Of a DNA stretch of 64,000 nt, positions 18,581 to 26,780 are shown piece by piece. The position numbers were made by a program, and so were the translations under genes. The notes under the pieces are model-generated. The model was not told the DNA's origin. It worked only from the letters and a program-made list of their open reading frames with translations, and did no database searches. The stretch is from Paenibacillus lignilyticus (GTDB lineage Bacteria; Bacillota; Bacilli; Paenibacillales; Paenibacillaceae): NCBI RefSeq assembly GCF_017942085.1, contig NZ_JAGKSP010000003.1, positions 310,001 through 374,000 of the forward strand. The letters are read 5' to 3'. How positions within the stretch are numbered: position 1 is the first letter of the stretch; every line of letters begins with the position of its first letter.

Positions 18581-18961
18581 TCATTCCATGAAGTGTAAAC
18601 TAGTGAATACCGCGCGTTCGTTCCATTCGGTTTGAAAGCCGGACTCAGAGGGCCGAGCATAATAGATTCGTTTGATCCCGCTCCACCGAATGGCGCTCAT
18701 ACACATCGGGCAAGGCTCATCGCTCGCGTACATTTCACAATCCTTCAGTTCAGTTACCCTCAGAGTAAGACAAGCGGTACGTATGGCTTGAATTTCGGCA
18801 TGCGCTGTCGGATCACAAATCCCGGTGACATCGTTCGTGCCGGTTGCGATGATGATGCCGTTCATCATGAGTACGGCTCCGTACCGACCGCCACGGCCGG
18901 ATTGCTCATTCTCGTCAGCTAAGTCAACAGCTAACTTAAGCGCTTCTTCTATGTACATCAT
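18581..18961 (-). CDS. guanine-deaminase-like (CDA-fold) enzyme, probably truncated by an in-frame TGA
   Basis: A 126-aa zinc deaminase of the GuaD/TadA group: TAHAEIQA (zinc His and catalytic Glu) and EPCPMC (two zinc Cys). DPTAHAE and the spacing favour guanine deaminase over tRNA-specific TadA. GuaD is normally ~156 aa with a C-terminal tail. Here the same frame continues past the TGA at 18581-18583 for 32 further sense codons to a TAG at 18482-18484; with the tail the protein would be ~159 aa. Start ATG at 18961 has GGAGGG 6 nt upstream. Last gene of the guanidine-riboswitch operon. Whether the short product is active is uncertain. Confidence 0.75.
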   Translation of the reverse strand: MMYIEEALKLAVDLADENEQSGRGGRYGAVLMMNGIIIATGTNDVTGICDPTAHAEIQAIRTACLTLRVTELKDCEMYASDEPCPMCMSAIRWSGIKRIYYARPSESGFQTEWNERAVFTSLHFME

Positions 18962-18986
18962 CAACGTCCCTCCATCTCTAACCTCA

Positions 18987-20222
18987 TTAGAAACGTCTGG
19001 CTTCGACGACCATCTCTGATTTCTTCTTCCCGTTCTTCCAAACGCCTAGGCGTGGAGGGCGATCGATGATGACATCTTCTGCCCGATCCGCCTGTACCAG
19101 TACAAGATCCGCGTTTGCTCCAACCGAGATCCCATATTGAGCCAAACCGAGTGCGCGCGCAGCATGGCTCGTCGCCATCTCCATGATTTTGGCGAGTTCG
19201 ACCGTTGTCCCGAACTGCGCGGTATTCGCTAATAACAAGGCGATATCGAGCGGATCACATGTTCCATATGGCGTAAAAGCATTGCGGATATTGTTGGTCC
19301 CCATCGTCACATTAACGCCCGCCGCTTGCAGCAGCTTTACCGGCGTCAGTCCGCGGCGCGCGGCTTGTTCATCTTGCCTGCCGCCAAGATAGAGATCTGT
19401 CGCCGGCAGGCAAATAATCTGCAAGTCCGCCTCAGCCAGTTTCTCCGCATATTGCAGCGCATGATCGCGCGCGACGGATCCGAGCGATGTCACATGTCCG
19501 GCCGCTACTCGCCCTTGATAACCACGGTTGATGGTTTCATCCGCAACCATCAGGATGTTTAGTTCGTTCGGATTATCAGAGAAATCGATATGCAGATCCA
19601 CAGGTTTTCCATACTTCTCCGCCAGATCGAACACGATCTTTAAATGATCATTCGCCGAGCAATCGTTATAGGGGATGCCCCCAACGACGTCCGCTCCCAT
19701 GCGAAGGGATTCCTCCATCAGCTCCGCGGTTCCGGGCCGCTGCATGATCCCCTCCTGCGGAAAAACGACAAGCTGCAGATCGATTGTATCCCTCCACTTC
19801 TCTTTGAGCGCAAGGGTTGCTTCCATCGCCTGAAGCCCAATGATAGGATCCACCTCGACTTGGCAGCGCATCGAAGTCACGCCGAATCTCGCGCTTCGCT
19901 CCAGAACCCGAGTTGCTCGACTGGATATATCTTCGTAGGTATAATGGCTCTTCAACGCTCTGGTTACGGCAATTGCCTCGGCAAGCCCTCCTGCTGCGAC
20001 CGGCGACTTCTCGGTTAGAAACGCTTTGTCTAAGTGAATATGCGCCTCCACTAATCCCGGCAGCAGAATTCTGCCTTCCCCTGCGATTGTTTCTTGGGCA
20101 GGAGGCAGCTCCTCACCTGCACCTACCGGCTCGAAGCGTATTATTAACCCGTCTTTTACTCCGATATCATACCGGCCGCTGCCGGTGGAAATCCCAATGT
20201 TATGAAAAAGTAGATCTAACAT
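18987..20222 (-). CDS. cytosine-deaminase-like amidohydrolase
   Basis: A 411-aa amidohydrolase of the CodA/AtzC group. Metal site: EAHIHLDK (HxH). Other blocks are VVFPQEGI, DLHIDFSDNP and AAGHVTSL. In the last motif, where CodA has HDDVFDPW, this protein reads TNNIRNAF, replacing the usual metal-ligand/catalytic Asp with Asn. It may therefore act on a different substrate or use an altered mechanism. Start ATG 20222 has GGCGG 6 nt upstream (GTG at 20228 overlaps it). Second amidohydrolase of the riboswitch operon; the other, at 25213, keeps the Asp. Confidence 0.85.
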   Translation of the reverse strand: MLDLLFHNIGISTGSGRYDIGVKDGLIIRFEPVGAGEELPPAQETIAGEGRILLPGLVEAHIHLDKAFLTEKSPVAAGGLAEAIAVTRALKSHYTYEDISSRATRVLERSARFGVTSMRCQVEVDPIIGLQAMEATLALKEKWRDTIDLQLVVFPQEGIMQRPGTAELMEESLRMGADVVGGIPYNDCSANDHLKIVFDLAEKYGKPVDLHIDFSDNPNELNILMVADETINRGYQGRVAAGHVTSLGSVARDHALQYAEKLAEADLQIICLPATDLYLGGRQDEQAARRGLTPVKLLQAAGVNVTMGTNNIRNAFTPYGTCDPLDIALLLANTAQFGTTVELAKIMEMATSHAARALGLAQYGISVGANADLVLVQADRAEDVIIDRPPRLGVWKNGKKKSEMVVEARRF

Positions 20223-20249
20223 AGACACCCGCCTTTTCCCCGGAAACGG

Positions 20250-20801
20250 CTATCCCCGCAAAAATAATGCCCCTATAGCCAAAGAACCTAAGATGCCCCA
20301 TACCGGATTCCAATGTAAATACTGCACCATAATAAAGAACATGCACGCAATCATGAACGGAAGAAAGCTTAAGCCAAGCGCACTTGTGCCGGGCTGAAAC
20401 GCATATTTCGCAAAGTCATAAGCCAGCAGTGCCATCATTGTGAAAATAACCGGCTGTACGCCTTTGATCATCCCTTTGATAACCGGCACATGCTCCAGCT
20501 TAACCAATATGCCGGAGAGCACGACCATCAATAATGCCGTAGGTAGAACTACCGCACTCAGCGCGACAATTGCGCCGCCCCAGCCGGCGACTTTAAAACC
20601 AATATATGCGGCTAGCTTCGTTGCAATCGGCCCCGGCAGCGCGTTTCCGAAAGCAAGCGCGCTCCCGAATTCCGATGTATCCATCCAACCGTTACGGTTA
20701 ACCACTTGATCTTGATACAGCGGAATGATCGATGGTCCCCCGCCATAACCCAACATCGTCGCTGAGCCGAAAGCCATAAACAATTTCCATAATAGGCTCA
20801 T
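20250..20801 (-). CDS. half-size CHR (chromate-type) transporter
   Basis: A 183-aa membrane protein equal to one CHR domain, with FGSATMLGYGGGPSIIPLYQ and ALPGPIATKLAAYIGF as the conserved N-terminal motifs and about five to six helices. Short-chain CHR proteins usually work as pairs (B. subtilis YwrA/YwrB); here only one half is encoded. Start ATG 20801 has AGGAAAGGAAGGA upstream, inside the intergenic gap after the GGT gene. Location in a guanidine-riboswitch operon suggests the substrate may be an anion other than chromate; that is inference. Confidence 0.85.
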   Translation of the reverse strand: MSLLWKLFMAFGSATMLGYGGGPSIIPLYQDQVVNRNGWMDTSEFGSALAFGNALPGPIATKLAAYIGFKVAGWGGAIVALSAVVLPTALLMVVLSGILVKLEHVPVIKGMIKGVQPVIFTMMALLAYDFAKYAFQPGTSALGLSFLPFMIACMFFIMVQYLHWNPVWGILGSLAIGALFLRG

Positions 20802-20820
20802 TTGAATCCTTCCTTTCCTC

Positions 20821-22428
20821 CTACGAGCTGATCGCCATTCCGTCACCACGCGGATCGACAGCGCCGCTTCGAAGTCCATTCCCATCAATAACAATCCCTT
20901 GTGCTTGCCCCATTATGCGATCCCAACTCCCGAACAATTGCACTTGATGTCCCCGGAACGCCAATTCACAGGCGGCTTCTTCCGTTTCCGGACACCGATT
21001 CTCCATGCGAAGCACATCGTTATCCATCCCCCACGTTCGGCCGTATACCCACCGCGGCAATTCAATCGCCTCGGCAATGGTAAGCCCATAATCCAGCAAG
21101 CCCGTTATCAGAGATAATTGCGTCTGCGGTTGACCTTCTCCGCCTTGCGTCCCCAGCAGTGCGTAGAGCGCGCCGTCCTTGCTTATCATTGCCGGCATTA
21201 AGGTATGGAAGCTTCTTTTCATTGGTTCGAGCGTGTTGACATGATCGGCATCAAGAGAGAAATAGGACCCTCTGTTTTGGAAAATAATGCCCGTATCTCC
21301 CGCCATATAGCAGGAGCCGAAATCATAATATAAGCTCTGGATAAAGGATACCCCGTTGCCTTCCGCATCCACGATGGCCGCATATGCCGTGTCCTGCCCC
21401 AACACGGGCGATAGATGTGGTTTTACATCCATTGGCGCCCCATCAATTTTGCTTATTTTCGCGAACAATTCTTTCGCATAAGCTTTGGACAGCAGCTTCT
21501 CCATTGGAATATCCGCTGCGAATAAGGGATCGGTTAAATAACGATCTCTCTCTGTGAATACCTGCTTGATGGTCTCCACTGCCAAATGGTAGAAATCCGC
21601 CGAATGGCGAGGGATCTTCCCCATATCCGCATTTTCCAGCATGTTTAGCATCATAAGCGCGGAGAAACCTTGGGAGTTAGGCGGCATCTCGAAGACGTCG
21701 TAGCCCCTATAATTAACGGTTAACGGTTCCACCCATTCCCCATGATGACGATGGAAATCTTCTTCGCGAAGCAACCCGCCATCCCGTCCGATCGCCTCAG
21801 TCATCGCCTTCATCAATGCCCCTTTATAGAAGGCGTCGCGTCCATCCAGCTGCAGTGACTTTAAACTTGCCGCTAATGCCGGCTGAACCAACCGATCTCC
21901 CGGGTTTTTCAGCTTTCCATTCTCCAAGAACACTCGTGACATGGGCTCGCTTGCTCGAATCAGCTCTTCATCTGTTACCATCCAGTGATGCAAATCTCGC
22001 GATATCGGAAAGCCTTCTTCGGCATATTCGATCGCGGGTTGAAGCAATTCCATCCAGGATAACTTTCCATAACGGGACCAGACTTCCCACCATGCATCGG
22101 CCATCCCCGGAACCGTTATCGCGCTCTCTACGCCTCGCCCGGGAATCGCGTTACAACCTTTATTCAAATAGTACTCTCTGGTAGCTAAATGACCTGATCT
22201 GCCGCTGCCGTTAAACCCCGAGATGGTCCCCTTGTGATGGATCATGAAGAAAGCATCGCCGCCGATTCCCGTCATATGAGGATAAACAACGCCCAGCGCT
22301 GCACTTACCGCGACCGATGCATCCATGGCATTGCCGCCGCGACCTAAGATTTGAGTTCCCACCTGTGAAGCCAAGTAATGCGGCGCTGCAACCAGATTCT
22401 TGTAGGACATTGGCATGATGTTTTTCAC
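20821..22428 (-). CDS. gamma-glutamyltransferase-family (YwrD-like) Ntn hydrolase
   Basis: A 535-aa GGT-family protein without a signal peptide, hence cytoplasmic. The putative nucleophile Thr lies in GQDTAYAAIVDAEGNGVSFI, where classical GGT has TTH-type sequence; FGSCYMAGDTGI and GTQGGEGQPQ complete the active site. It resembles B. subtilis YwrD rather than secreted Ggt. The GTG at 22428 is chosen because AAAGGAGG sits 7 nt before it. Between the ABC transporter and CHR genes of the riboswitch operon, it may cleave a gamma-glutamyl or other amide bond in the operon's substrate. Confidence 0.85.
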   Translation of the reverse strand: MKNIMPMSYKNLVAAPHYLASQVGTQILGRGGNAMDASVAVSAALGVVYPHMTGIGGDAFFMIHHKGTISGFNGSGRSGHLATREYYLNKGCNAIPGRGVESAITVPGMADAWWEVWSRYGKLSWMELLQPAIEYAEEGFPISRDLHHWMVTDEELIRASEPMSRVFLENGKLKNPGDRLVQPALAASLKSLQLDGRDAFYKGALMKAMTEAIGRDGGLLREEDFHRHHGEWVEPLTVNYRGYDVFEMPPNSQGFSALMMLNMLENADMGKIPRHSADFYHLAVETIKQVFTERDRYLTDPLFAADIPMEKLLSKAYAKELFAKISKIDGAPMDVKPHLSPVLGQDTAYAAIVDAEGNGVSFIQSLYYDFGSCYMAGDTGIIFQNRGSYFSLDADHVNTLEPMKRSFHTLMPAMISKDGALYALLGTQGGEGQPQTQLSLITGLLDYGLTIAEAIELPRWVYGRTWGMDNDVLRMENRCPETEEAACELAFRGHQVQLFGSWDRIMGQAQGIVIDGNGLRSGAVDPRGDGMAISS

Positions 22429-22491
22429 CGCGATACCTCCTTTGTTTGGCATAAAGGGCCCCCCTAGGGAGCCCCGAGCTACACCATTCTT

Positions 22492-23475
22492 CTATTTCTC
22501 AGGAAGAAAATCATTCGTATAAAGCTCGCTGATCGGAATATCCTTCTTGATCATGCCGGCTTCCTTCATCTCATCAACAAGCGTCTTCCAACGCTCCTCC
22601 GACATGTAACCCAGTCCGTGGGTTTCCGCATCGCCGCCAAAAACAAAGTCCTTCGTAATTTCTTGCGAGCTCTCCAAATGATCGAGGGAATAATCCTTGT
22701 TGGTTTCGTTTATCAGTTTATTCACTTCATCGCCATGCGCGTAGTAATAATCCCATCCTTCTACCGTAGCTTTTAGGTATTTTTTGACGGTATCGGGGTG
22801 ATTCTTAATCATGTCTTCCGTCGTAATCACGACGTTTCCGTAGGGGTTGTAGCCCAGATCCGCGTTCAGGAACCAGTCCACATCGATGCCTTCTCCCTTA
22901 AGAACGTACGGCTCGTTGGTTGCAAATCCTTGCGTGACCGAATCTTTATCCGCAGAGAAGCCCGTCAGGGAACCGGTGTAATTCTGAACCTGCACCTTAT
23001 CCAATTTGTATTTGTAGCTGAGGTACTGCCAGAATGGAAAACCGGTTGCCGTATACACTTTACGGCCGTTCAAATCTTCAATCTTCGTAATACCGGAGTC
23101 TTTGTGAAAGATGAGGTTTTGCGGATTTGTTTGGAGATTGGCGAAAATCGTCACGATCGGAATGCCTTCATTGCGGGCAAGCACGACCTCGTCCGCATTG
23201 GCCATTGCGAATTGCACTTTGCCGGATGCGAGCAGCTGCACGTTGGACACCTGCGGTCCGCCTTGTTGCAGCGTTACATCCAGACCGGCTTCCTCGTAAA
23301 TCTTGCCGGCTACCGCGGCATAGTGTCCGCCCATCTCCGGCTGAGCGAACCAGCTCATGGTTTGCGTGATTTTGACCGGCTCGCCAGATGATCCCGAATT
23401 TGATCCACAAGCTGTCAATACTGCACCCAGAATCGTCGTACTTGCAATCATCTTCGTTTTCTCCATCGTTTTCAT
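22492..23475 (-). CDS. ABC transporter substrate-binding lipoprotein (NMT1/TauA-like)
   Basis: A 327-aa periplasmic-type binding lipoprotein. The signal peptide ends in the lipobox VLTAC with lipid-Cys23, then GSNSGSS. The mature part shows the NMT1/THI5-like fold: TMSWFAQPEMGGHYAAVAGKIYEEAGLDVTL, QLLASGKVQFAMANADEVV and DLNGRKVYTATGFPFW. Related proteins bind HMP-type pyrimidines, taurine, nitrate or other small N compounds. The ATG at 23475 is chosen because GGGGAG precedes it and overlaps an earlier ATG. Works with the permease and ATPase encoded just upstream. Confidence 0.9.
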   Translation of the reverse strand: MKTMEKTKMIASTTILGAVLTACGSNSGSSGEPVKITQTMSWFAQPEMGGHYAAVAGKIYEEAGLDVTLQQGGPQVSNVQLLASGKVQFAMANADEVVLARNEGIPIVTIFANLQTNPQNLIFHKDSGITKIEDLNGRKVYTATGFPFWQYLSYKYKLDKVQVQNYTGSLTGFSADKDSVTQGFATNEPYVLKGEGIDVDWFLNADLGYNPYGNVVITTEDMIKNHPDTVKKYLKATVEGWDYYYAHGDEVNKLINETNKDYSLDHLESSQEITKDFVFGGDAETHGLGYMSEERWKTLVDEMKEAGMIKKDIPISELYTNDFLPEK

Positions 23476-23534
23476 CCTCAATCTCCCCATCCATTTTCTG
23501 TATTTGGTGAATCGTTGAAACCACCGTTGACCCG

Positions 23535-24404
23535 TCAGTTCTCTGTTTGAGATGCGGATTCATGCCAATTTCTAAGGACGTAATGGGATAAAACCGAAAT
23601 GCCTGCGAAGAAGATCATGCCCAGCAAGGATGCGGTTATCGCGCAAGCAAATAAATAAGGCGTCTGCATCTGAACCGCTGCCGAAGTAATGGCGATGCCA
23701 AGCCCGCCTTTAGCTCCCCCGATACCGGCAACGAATTCGCCAATAATGGCACCGATGACGGCAAGGCCGCAGGAGATTTTCATCCCGCCTAATATGTAGG
23801 GCATCGCATAAGGAATGCGAAGCTTCCACATCATTTTCCAGCCGGTTCCGTTGTACATGCGCATGAGATTCACGAGGTTGTGATCCGTCGCATTTAAGCC
23901 GAGATTGCTATTCGAGATAATCGGAAATACCGCTACGATAAAGGAAATGATAATAATGGAATTCATGCCGGTGCCAAACCAGATCACGATCAGCGGCGCA
24001 ACGGCTACAACGGGAATTGTCTGAAGGACAATGGCATAAGGGGACAAGCTTCGCTGCACCCATTTGGATGCCGTCATGAGCAGCGCTGTAAGATTCCCGA
24101 TGATGATGCTGAGCAGAAAACCGAAGAATGCGGATAAAGAAGTATTAAATGCGGAGCGGAGCAGGTCACTCCCCCTCTCCGATGCTGCCTGGGCAATTGC
24201 AGTCGGCGAAGGAAGAATATATCTGGGAAGATCAAAGATTACCGTAATGAGCTGCCATATCGCCAAAATCGCCAGCATGAGGATAAGCGGTGGTGCGGCA
24301 ATGGGGATGATTTGTTTGGTTTTGCCGGGCTTGCCAGCAACTGCTTGCTCTTTATCGGGTTTAGCAGGCGCTGCGGTAACTTCGAAGTTTAAAATATCAT
24401 TCAT
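23535..24404 (-). CDS. ABC transporter permease (SsuC/TauC type)
   Basis: A 289-aa inner-membrane permease of the BPD_transp_1 family with about six helices. The EAA-like coupling loop is MRMYNGTGWKMMWKLRIPYAMPYILGGMKI. Start ATG follows AAGGGAGG, and the gene begins 4 nt after the ATPase stop, so translation is likely coupled. Together with the ATPase and NMT1-like lipoprotein it forms a NitT/TauT-type importer. Transporters of this type are recurrent members of guanidine-I riboswitch regulons in other bacteria. Confidence 0.92.
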   Translation of the reverse strand: MNDILNFEVTAAPAKPDKEQAVAGKPGKTKQIIPIAAPPLILMLAILAIWQLITVIFDLPRYILPSPTAIAQAASERGSDLLRSAFNTSLSAFFGFLLSIIIGNLTALLMTASKWVQRSLSPYAIVLQTIPVVAVAPLIVIWFGTGMNSIIIISFIVAVFPIISNSNLGLNATDHNLVNLMRMYNGTGWKMMWKLRIPYAMPYILGGMKISCGLAVIGAIIGEFVAGIGGAKGGLGIAITSAAVQMQTPYLFACAITASLLGMIFFAGISVLSHYVLRNWHESASQTEN

Positions 24405-24408
24405 GATT

Positions 24409-25173
24409 CTAGCCTCCCTTTAAAGCTTTCGATACTTGATCCACTAACTGACCGAAGGTCGCTGAAGCTTGAAACTCGTCGTCCCTTGGATAAGGTGCAG
24501 GTATATCGATCTTGCTGCCAATTTGACCCGGGTATGACTTCATAATGACGACTTTGCTGGATAAATAGACAGCCTCGAACACATTGTGGGTAACGAATAC
24601 GACCGTAAGCTTCGATTGCCGCCAAATCTCAAGCAGCTCCTGATGCAGATGATGCCGCGTCATCTCATCCAGCGCGCCGAACGGTTCGTCCATGAACAGG
24701 ATTTTGGGATTGGATACGAGTGAGCGAGCAATCGAAACCCGCATCTTCATTCCGCCTGACAGCGCTTTGGGATAGGAATCGCGAAAGTTCTCCAGCCGCA
24801 CGAGTCTAAGCACGTGATCTACCTCTTCACGTCGCTCCTTCTTACCTACTCCGCGCAGCTCTAATGGCAATTCAACATTTTCTATTACCGTCCGCCATGG
24901 CATCAGGTTAGCTTCTTGAAAGACGAATCCAAGCTGACCGCTTGTTTTCATTAATTGCTGCGAAGGTTGGCCGAGAACGGACACAACGCCTTCGGTAGCT
25001 TCTCCCAGTCCGGCCATTATGCGCAGCAGTGTTGATTTTCCGCAGCCGGATGGGCCAACCAGAGAAACAAACTCACCTTCGCCTATATCCAAATCCACTT
25101 CCCGCAGCGCCAGCGTTCCGGTTCCGTATCTCTTTGTGACATTGCTAATATGTATAGCCTTCTCTGCCAGCAT
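24409..25173 (-). CDS. ABC transporter ATPase (NitT/TauT type)
   Basis: A 254-aa ATPase with Walker A (GPSGCGKST), Q-loop (VFQEANLMPWRTV), signature (LSGGMKMRV), Walker B (ILFMDEPFGALDEMT) and H-loop (FVTHNVFEAVYLS). This is the layout of SsuB/TauB/ThiZ proteins. Start ATG 25173 has GAGAGGGG 7 nt upstream; the ATG at 25179 is too close to it. Second gene of the riboswitch operon, 34 nt after the first amidohydrolase. Confidence 0.93.
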   Translation of the reverse strand: MLAEKAIHISNVTKRYGTGTLALREVDLDIGEGEFVSLVGPSGCGKSTLLRIMAGLGEATEGVVSVLGQPSQQLMKTSGQLGFVFQEANLMPWRTVIENVELPLELRGVGKKERREEVDHVLRLVRLENFRDSYPKALSGGMKMRVSIARSLVSNPKILFMDEPFGALDEMTRHHLHQELLEIWRQSKLTVVFVTHNVFEAVYLSSKVVIMKSYPGQIGSKIDIPAPYPRDDEFQASATFGQLVDQVSKALKGG

Positions 25174-25212
25174 AGCCATTCCCCTCTCGCTTCTCGTGAT
25201 CTCAACAGATCG

Positions 25213-26376
25213 TTACCATGCCCGATCGAATTGCTTTCCTGCAACAGCCTTCCCTTGGACAGCCACGATTTCCCTCTCGGGTACAGCTGCAATTGCATGC
25301 TCGGGATTTAATGCTTGCACTAACATGAAATCTGCTTGCGCGCCAATTTGAAATTCCAGCGGAGCTGAAGTCAGATAAGGATATACCGCACGCAGCCGCT
25401 CATCGTCATTCCACCTCTTTATCTCGGCAAGCCTTCTGCCTCGAGCCAATAGATCAGGACTTCCGAAAGGCGTCCATGCGTCCAACCCCGTATGATCAGT
25501 ACCTAGTTTGATGTTCACGCCCAGCGCTGTCAGCTGATCCACTCTTGGCAACGCGGAATCGATGGGGACGCTCGTGATAATCATGATGTTCTGCTCCGCA
25601 AGTCGAGCGGCGATATCAGCAGAAGCTCCCTCGTCAATTTCTCCTAAGCAATAAGCATGACTGACAGCTACATTACCTTGCTTACTCGTTTGCTGCGTAT
25701 AGTCCGCAATTCGCTCAATGGTATAGAGTCCCAGATAACTCTGATCATGCAAATGAATATCCACGCCTGCGCCATAATCCACGCTCATATCGAACACGGA
25801 ATCCAAGCAAGCTTCGATTTGACGATCAACGCCCGCAGGATCGACACAACCTACAATTGTTGCCCCTTCACGAAGGGCTTGCTTCAGCAGCGCAATCGAT
25901 GAAGAACGAAGTAAACCTTGCTGGGGAAAAGCCACGATCTCGATATCTACCAGGCCTCTGTACTGCTCTTGCATGTGAACGATCGTTTCCAAATGCCGTA
26001 ACCCGATTTCGGGATCGATATCGACATGAACTCTTGCGCGCGTTGTTCCACTTGCCAGCATTTGATCCAGCGTTTGTATTGCGCGATCCTTCATCCCGGC
26101 CTTGTGCGGTGCCAGGAGCTCCTTCTCGAGGTGAAATTGATCGAGAATCGTGTCTGTTCTTCTTCGAGCTATCCATCGATCAGCCGGAAATTGCTTATCC
26201 AGATGCACATGATAATCTTCCAGCGTCGGAAGCATGAGCAGGTTCCGGGCATCCCAACTATTCGCAGATTCGGGCATGGGCTGATGCTTGGGAATGATGT
26301 CAACTATCCTTCCTTGATTAATGTAAATATGGTGTATCCCCTCGTTCACGAATACGTTACTTAACCATTGCCCCAC
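25213..26376 (-). CDS. amidohydrolase/cytosine-deaminase-like, first gene of riboswitch operon
   Basis: A 387-aa metal-dependent hydrolase of the CodA/AtzC group. DYHVHLDKQF gives the HxH metal site; IVAFPQQGLL, DIHLHDQSYLG and AVSHAYCLG follow. The final GTDHTGLDAWTPFG keeps the catalytic Asp that the paralogue at 18987 lacks. GTG at 26376 is preferred as start (AGGAGGG 6 nt upstream) over ATG 26409. It directly follows the guanidine-I riboswitch terminator, so a substrate carrying a guanidino or amidino group is likely, for example a cyclic or acylated guanidine. The exact substrate is unknown. Confidence 0.87.
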   Translation of the reverse strand: MGQWLSNVFVNEGIHHIYINQGRIVDIIPKHQPMPESANSWDARNLLMLPTLEDYHVHLDKQFPADRWIARRRTDTILDQFHLEKELLAPHKAGMKDRAIQTLDQMLASGTTRARVHVDIDPEIGLRHLETIVHMQEQYRGLVDIEIVAFPQQGLLRSSSIALLKQALREGATIVGCVDPAGVDRQIEACLDSVFDMSVDYGAGVDIHLHDQSYLGLYTIERIADYTQQTSKQGNVAVSHAYCLGEIDEGASADIAARLAEQNIMIITSVPIDSALPRVDQLTALGVNIKLGTDHTGLDAWTPFGSPDLLARGRRLAEIKRWNDDERLRAVYPYLTSAPLEFQIGAQADFMLVQALNPEHAIAAVPEREIVAVQGKAVAGKQFDRAW

Positions 26377-26420
26377 TGTTTTCCCTCCTCGCCATGATTC
26401 CTCTTCCATTACAGGACAAC

Positions 26421-26556
26421 ATAAAAAGCCCGAAAAATATCAGCTAAGATATCTCCCGGGCTTTTATCCCTCCGTGTGCACGGCAGCTTGCCGTGTGACA
26501 TCTCTTGGACCGAACCAATGCCTCAAGATCGACATTGTGGAACCCTAGATGTCATT
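26421..26556 (-). ncRNA. guanidine-I (ykkC) riboswitch with terminator platform
   Basis: Reading the minus strand from 26556: CTAGGGTTCC, then GGTCCAAGAGA, a GC-rich hairpin, then the ykkC signature ACACGGAGGGATAAAAGCCC-GGGAGA. The 3' end of the aptamer (GCCCGGGAGA) also forms the 5' arm of a terminator ending CGGGC-TTTTT (26422-26466), so ligand binding would prevent termination. Guanidine is the established ligand of this class. ykkC subtype-2 variants bind ppGpp, PRPP or ADP-type ligands; the amidohydrolase/NitT-TauT context and the sister element at 63895 favour guanidine. Confidence 0.88.
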
Positions 26557-26591
26557 TCTATTTTGTTTATTGGTCGTGATCTCTTCACTTG

Positions 26592-26624
26592 TGTTATGTT
26601 TATTAACATGTATATAACATAACA
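26592..26624. promoter_or_regulatory. inverted-repeat operator, likely for the Lrp/AsnC regulator
   Basis: TGTTATGTT (26592-26600) and AACATAACA (26616-26624) form perfect 9-nt arms 15 nt apart. The right arm coincides with the -10 of the minus-strand riboswitch promoter. It lies in the divergent gap next to an Lrp/AsnC gene, whose family binds such AT-rich palindromes. Confidence 0.6.
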
Positions 26625-26644
26625 AACAAAATGCTGATATGCAA
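26616..26644 (-). promoter_or_regulatory. sigma-A promoter of the guanidine-riboswitch operon
   Basis: Minus strand TTGCAT (26639-26644), 17-nt spacer, TATGTT (26616-26621), about 60 nt upstream of the conserved riboswitch 5' strand. Confidence 0.55.
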
Positions 26645-26780
26645 CAGTTAAATTTTCATTTTGACGTGAAAATATCGTTTGTAAAATCTATTGGTTGGTA
26701 TATTATGAATGTATGCTTACGTTTCGTAATTTTTATCGGGAATAATTCGTTTTTTGTATATCGATTATAGGAGGATGAGC

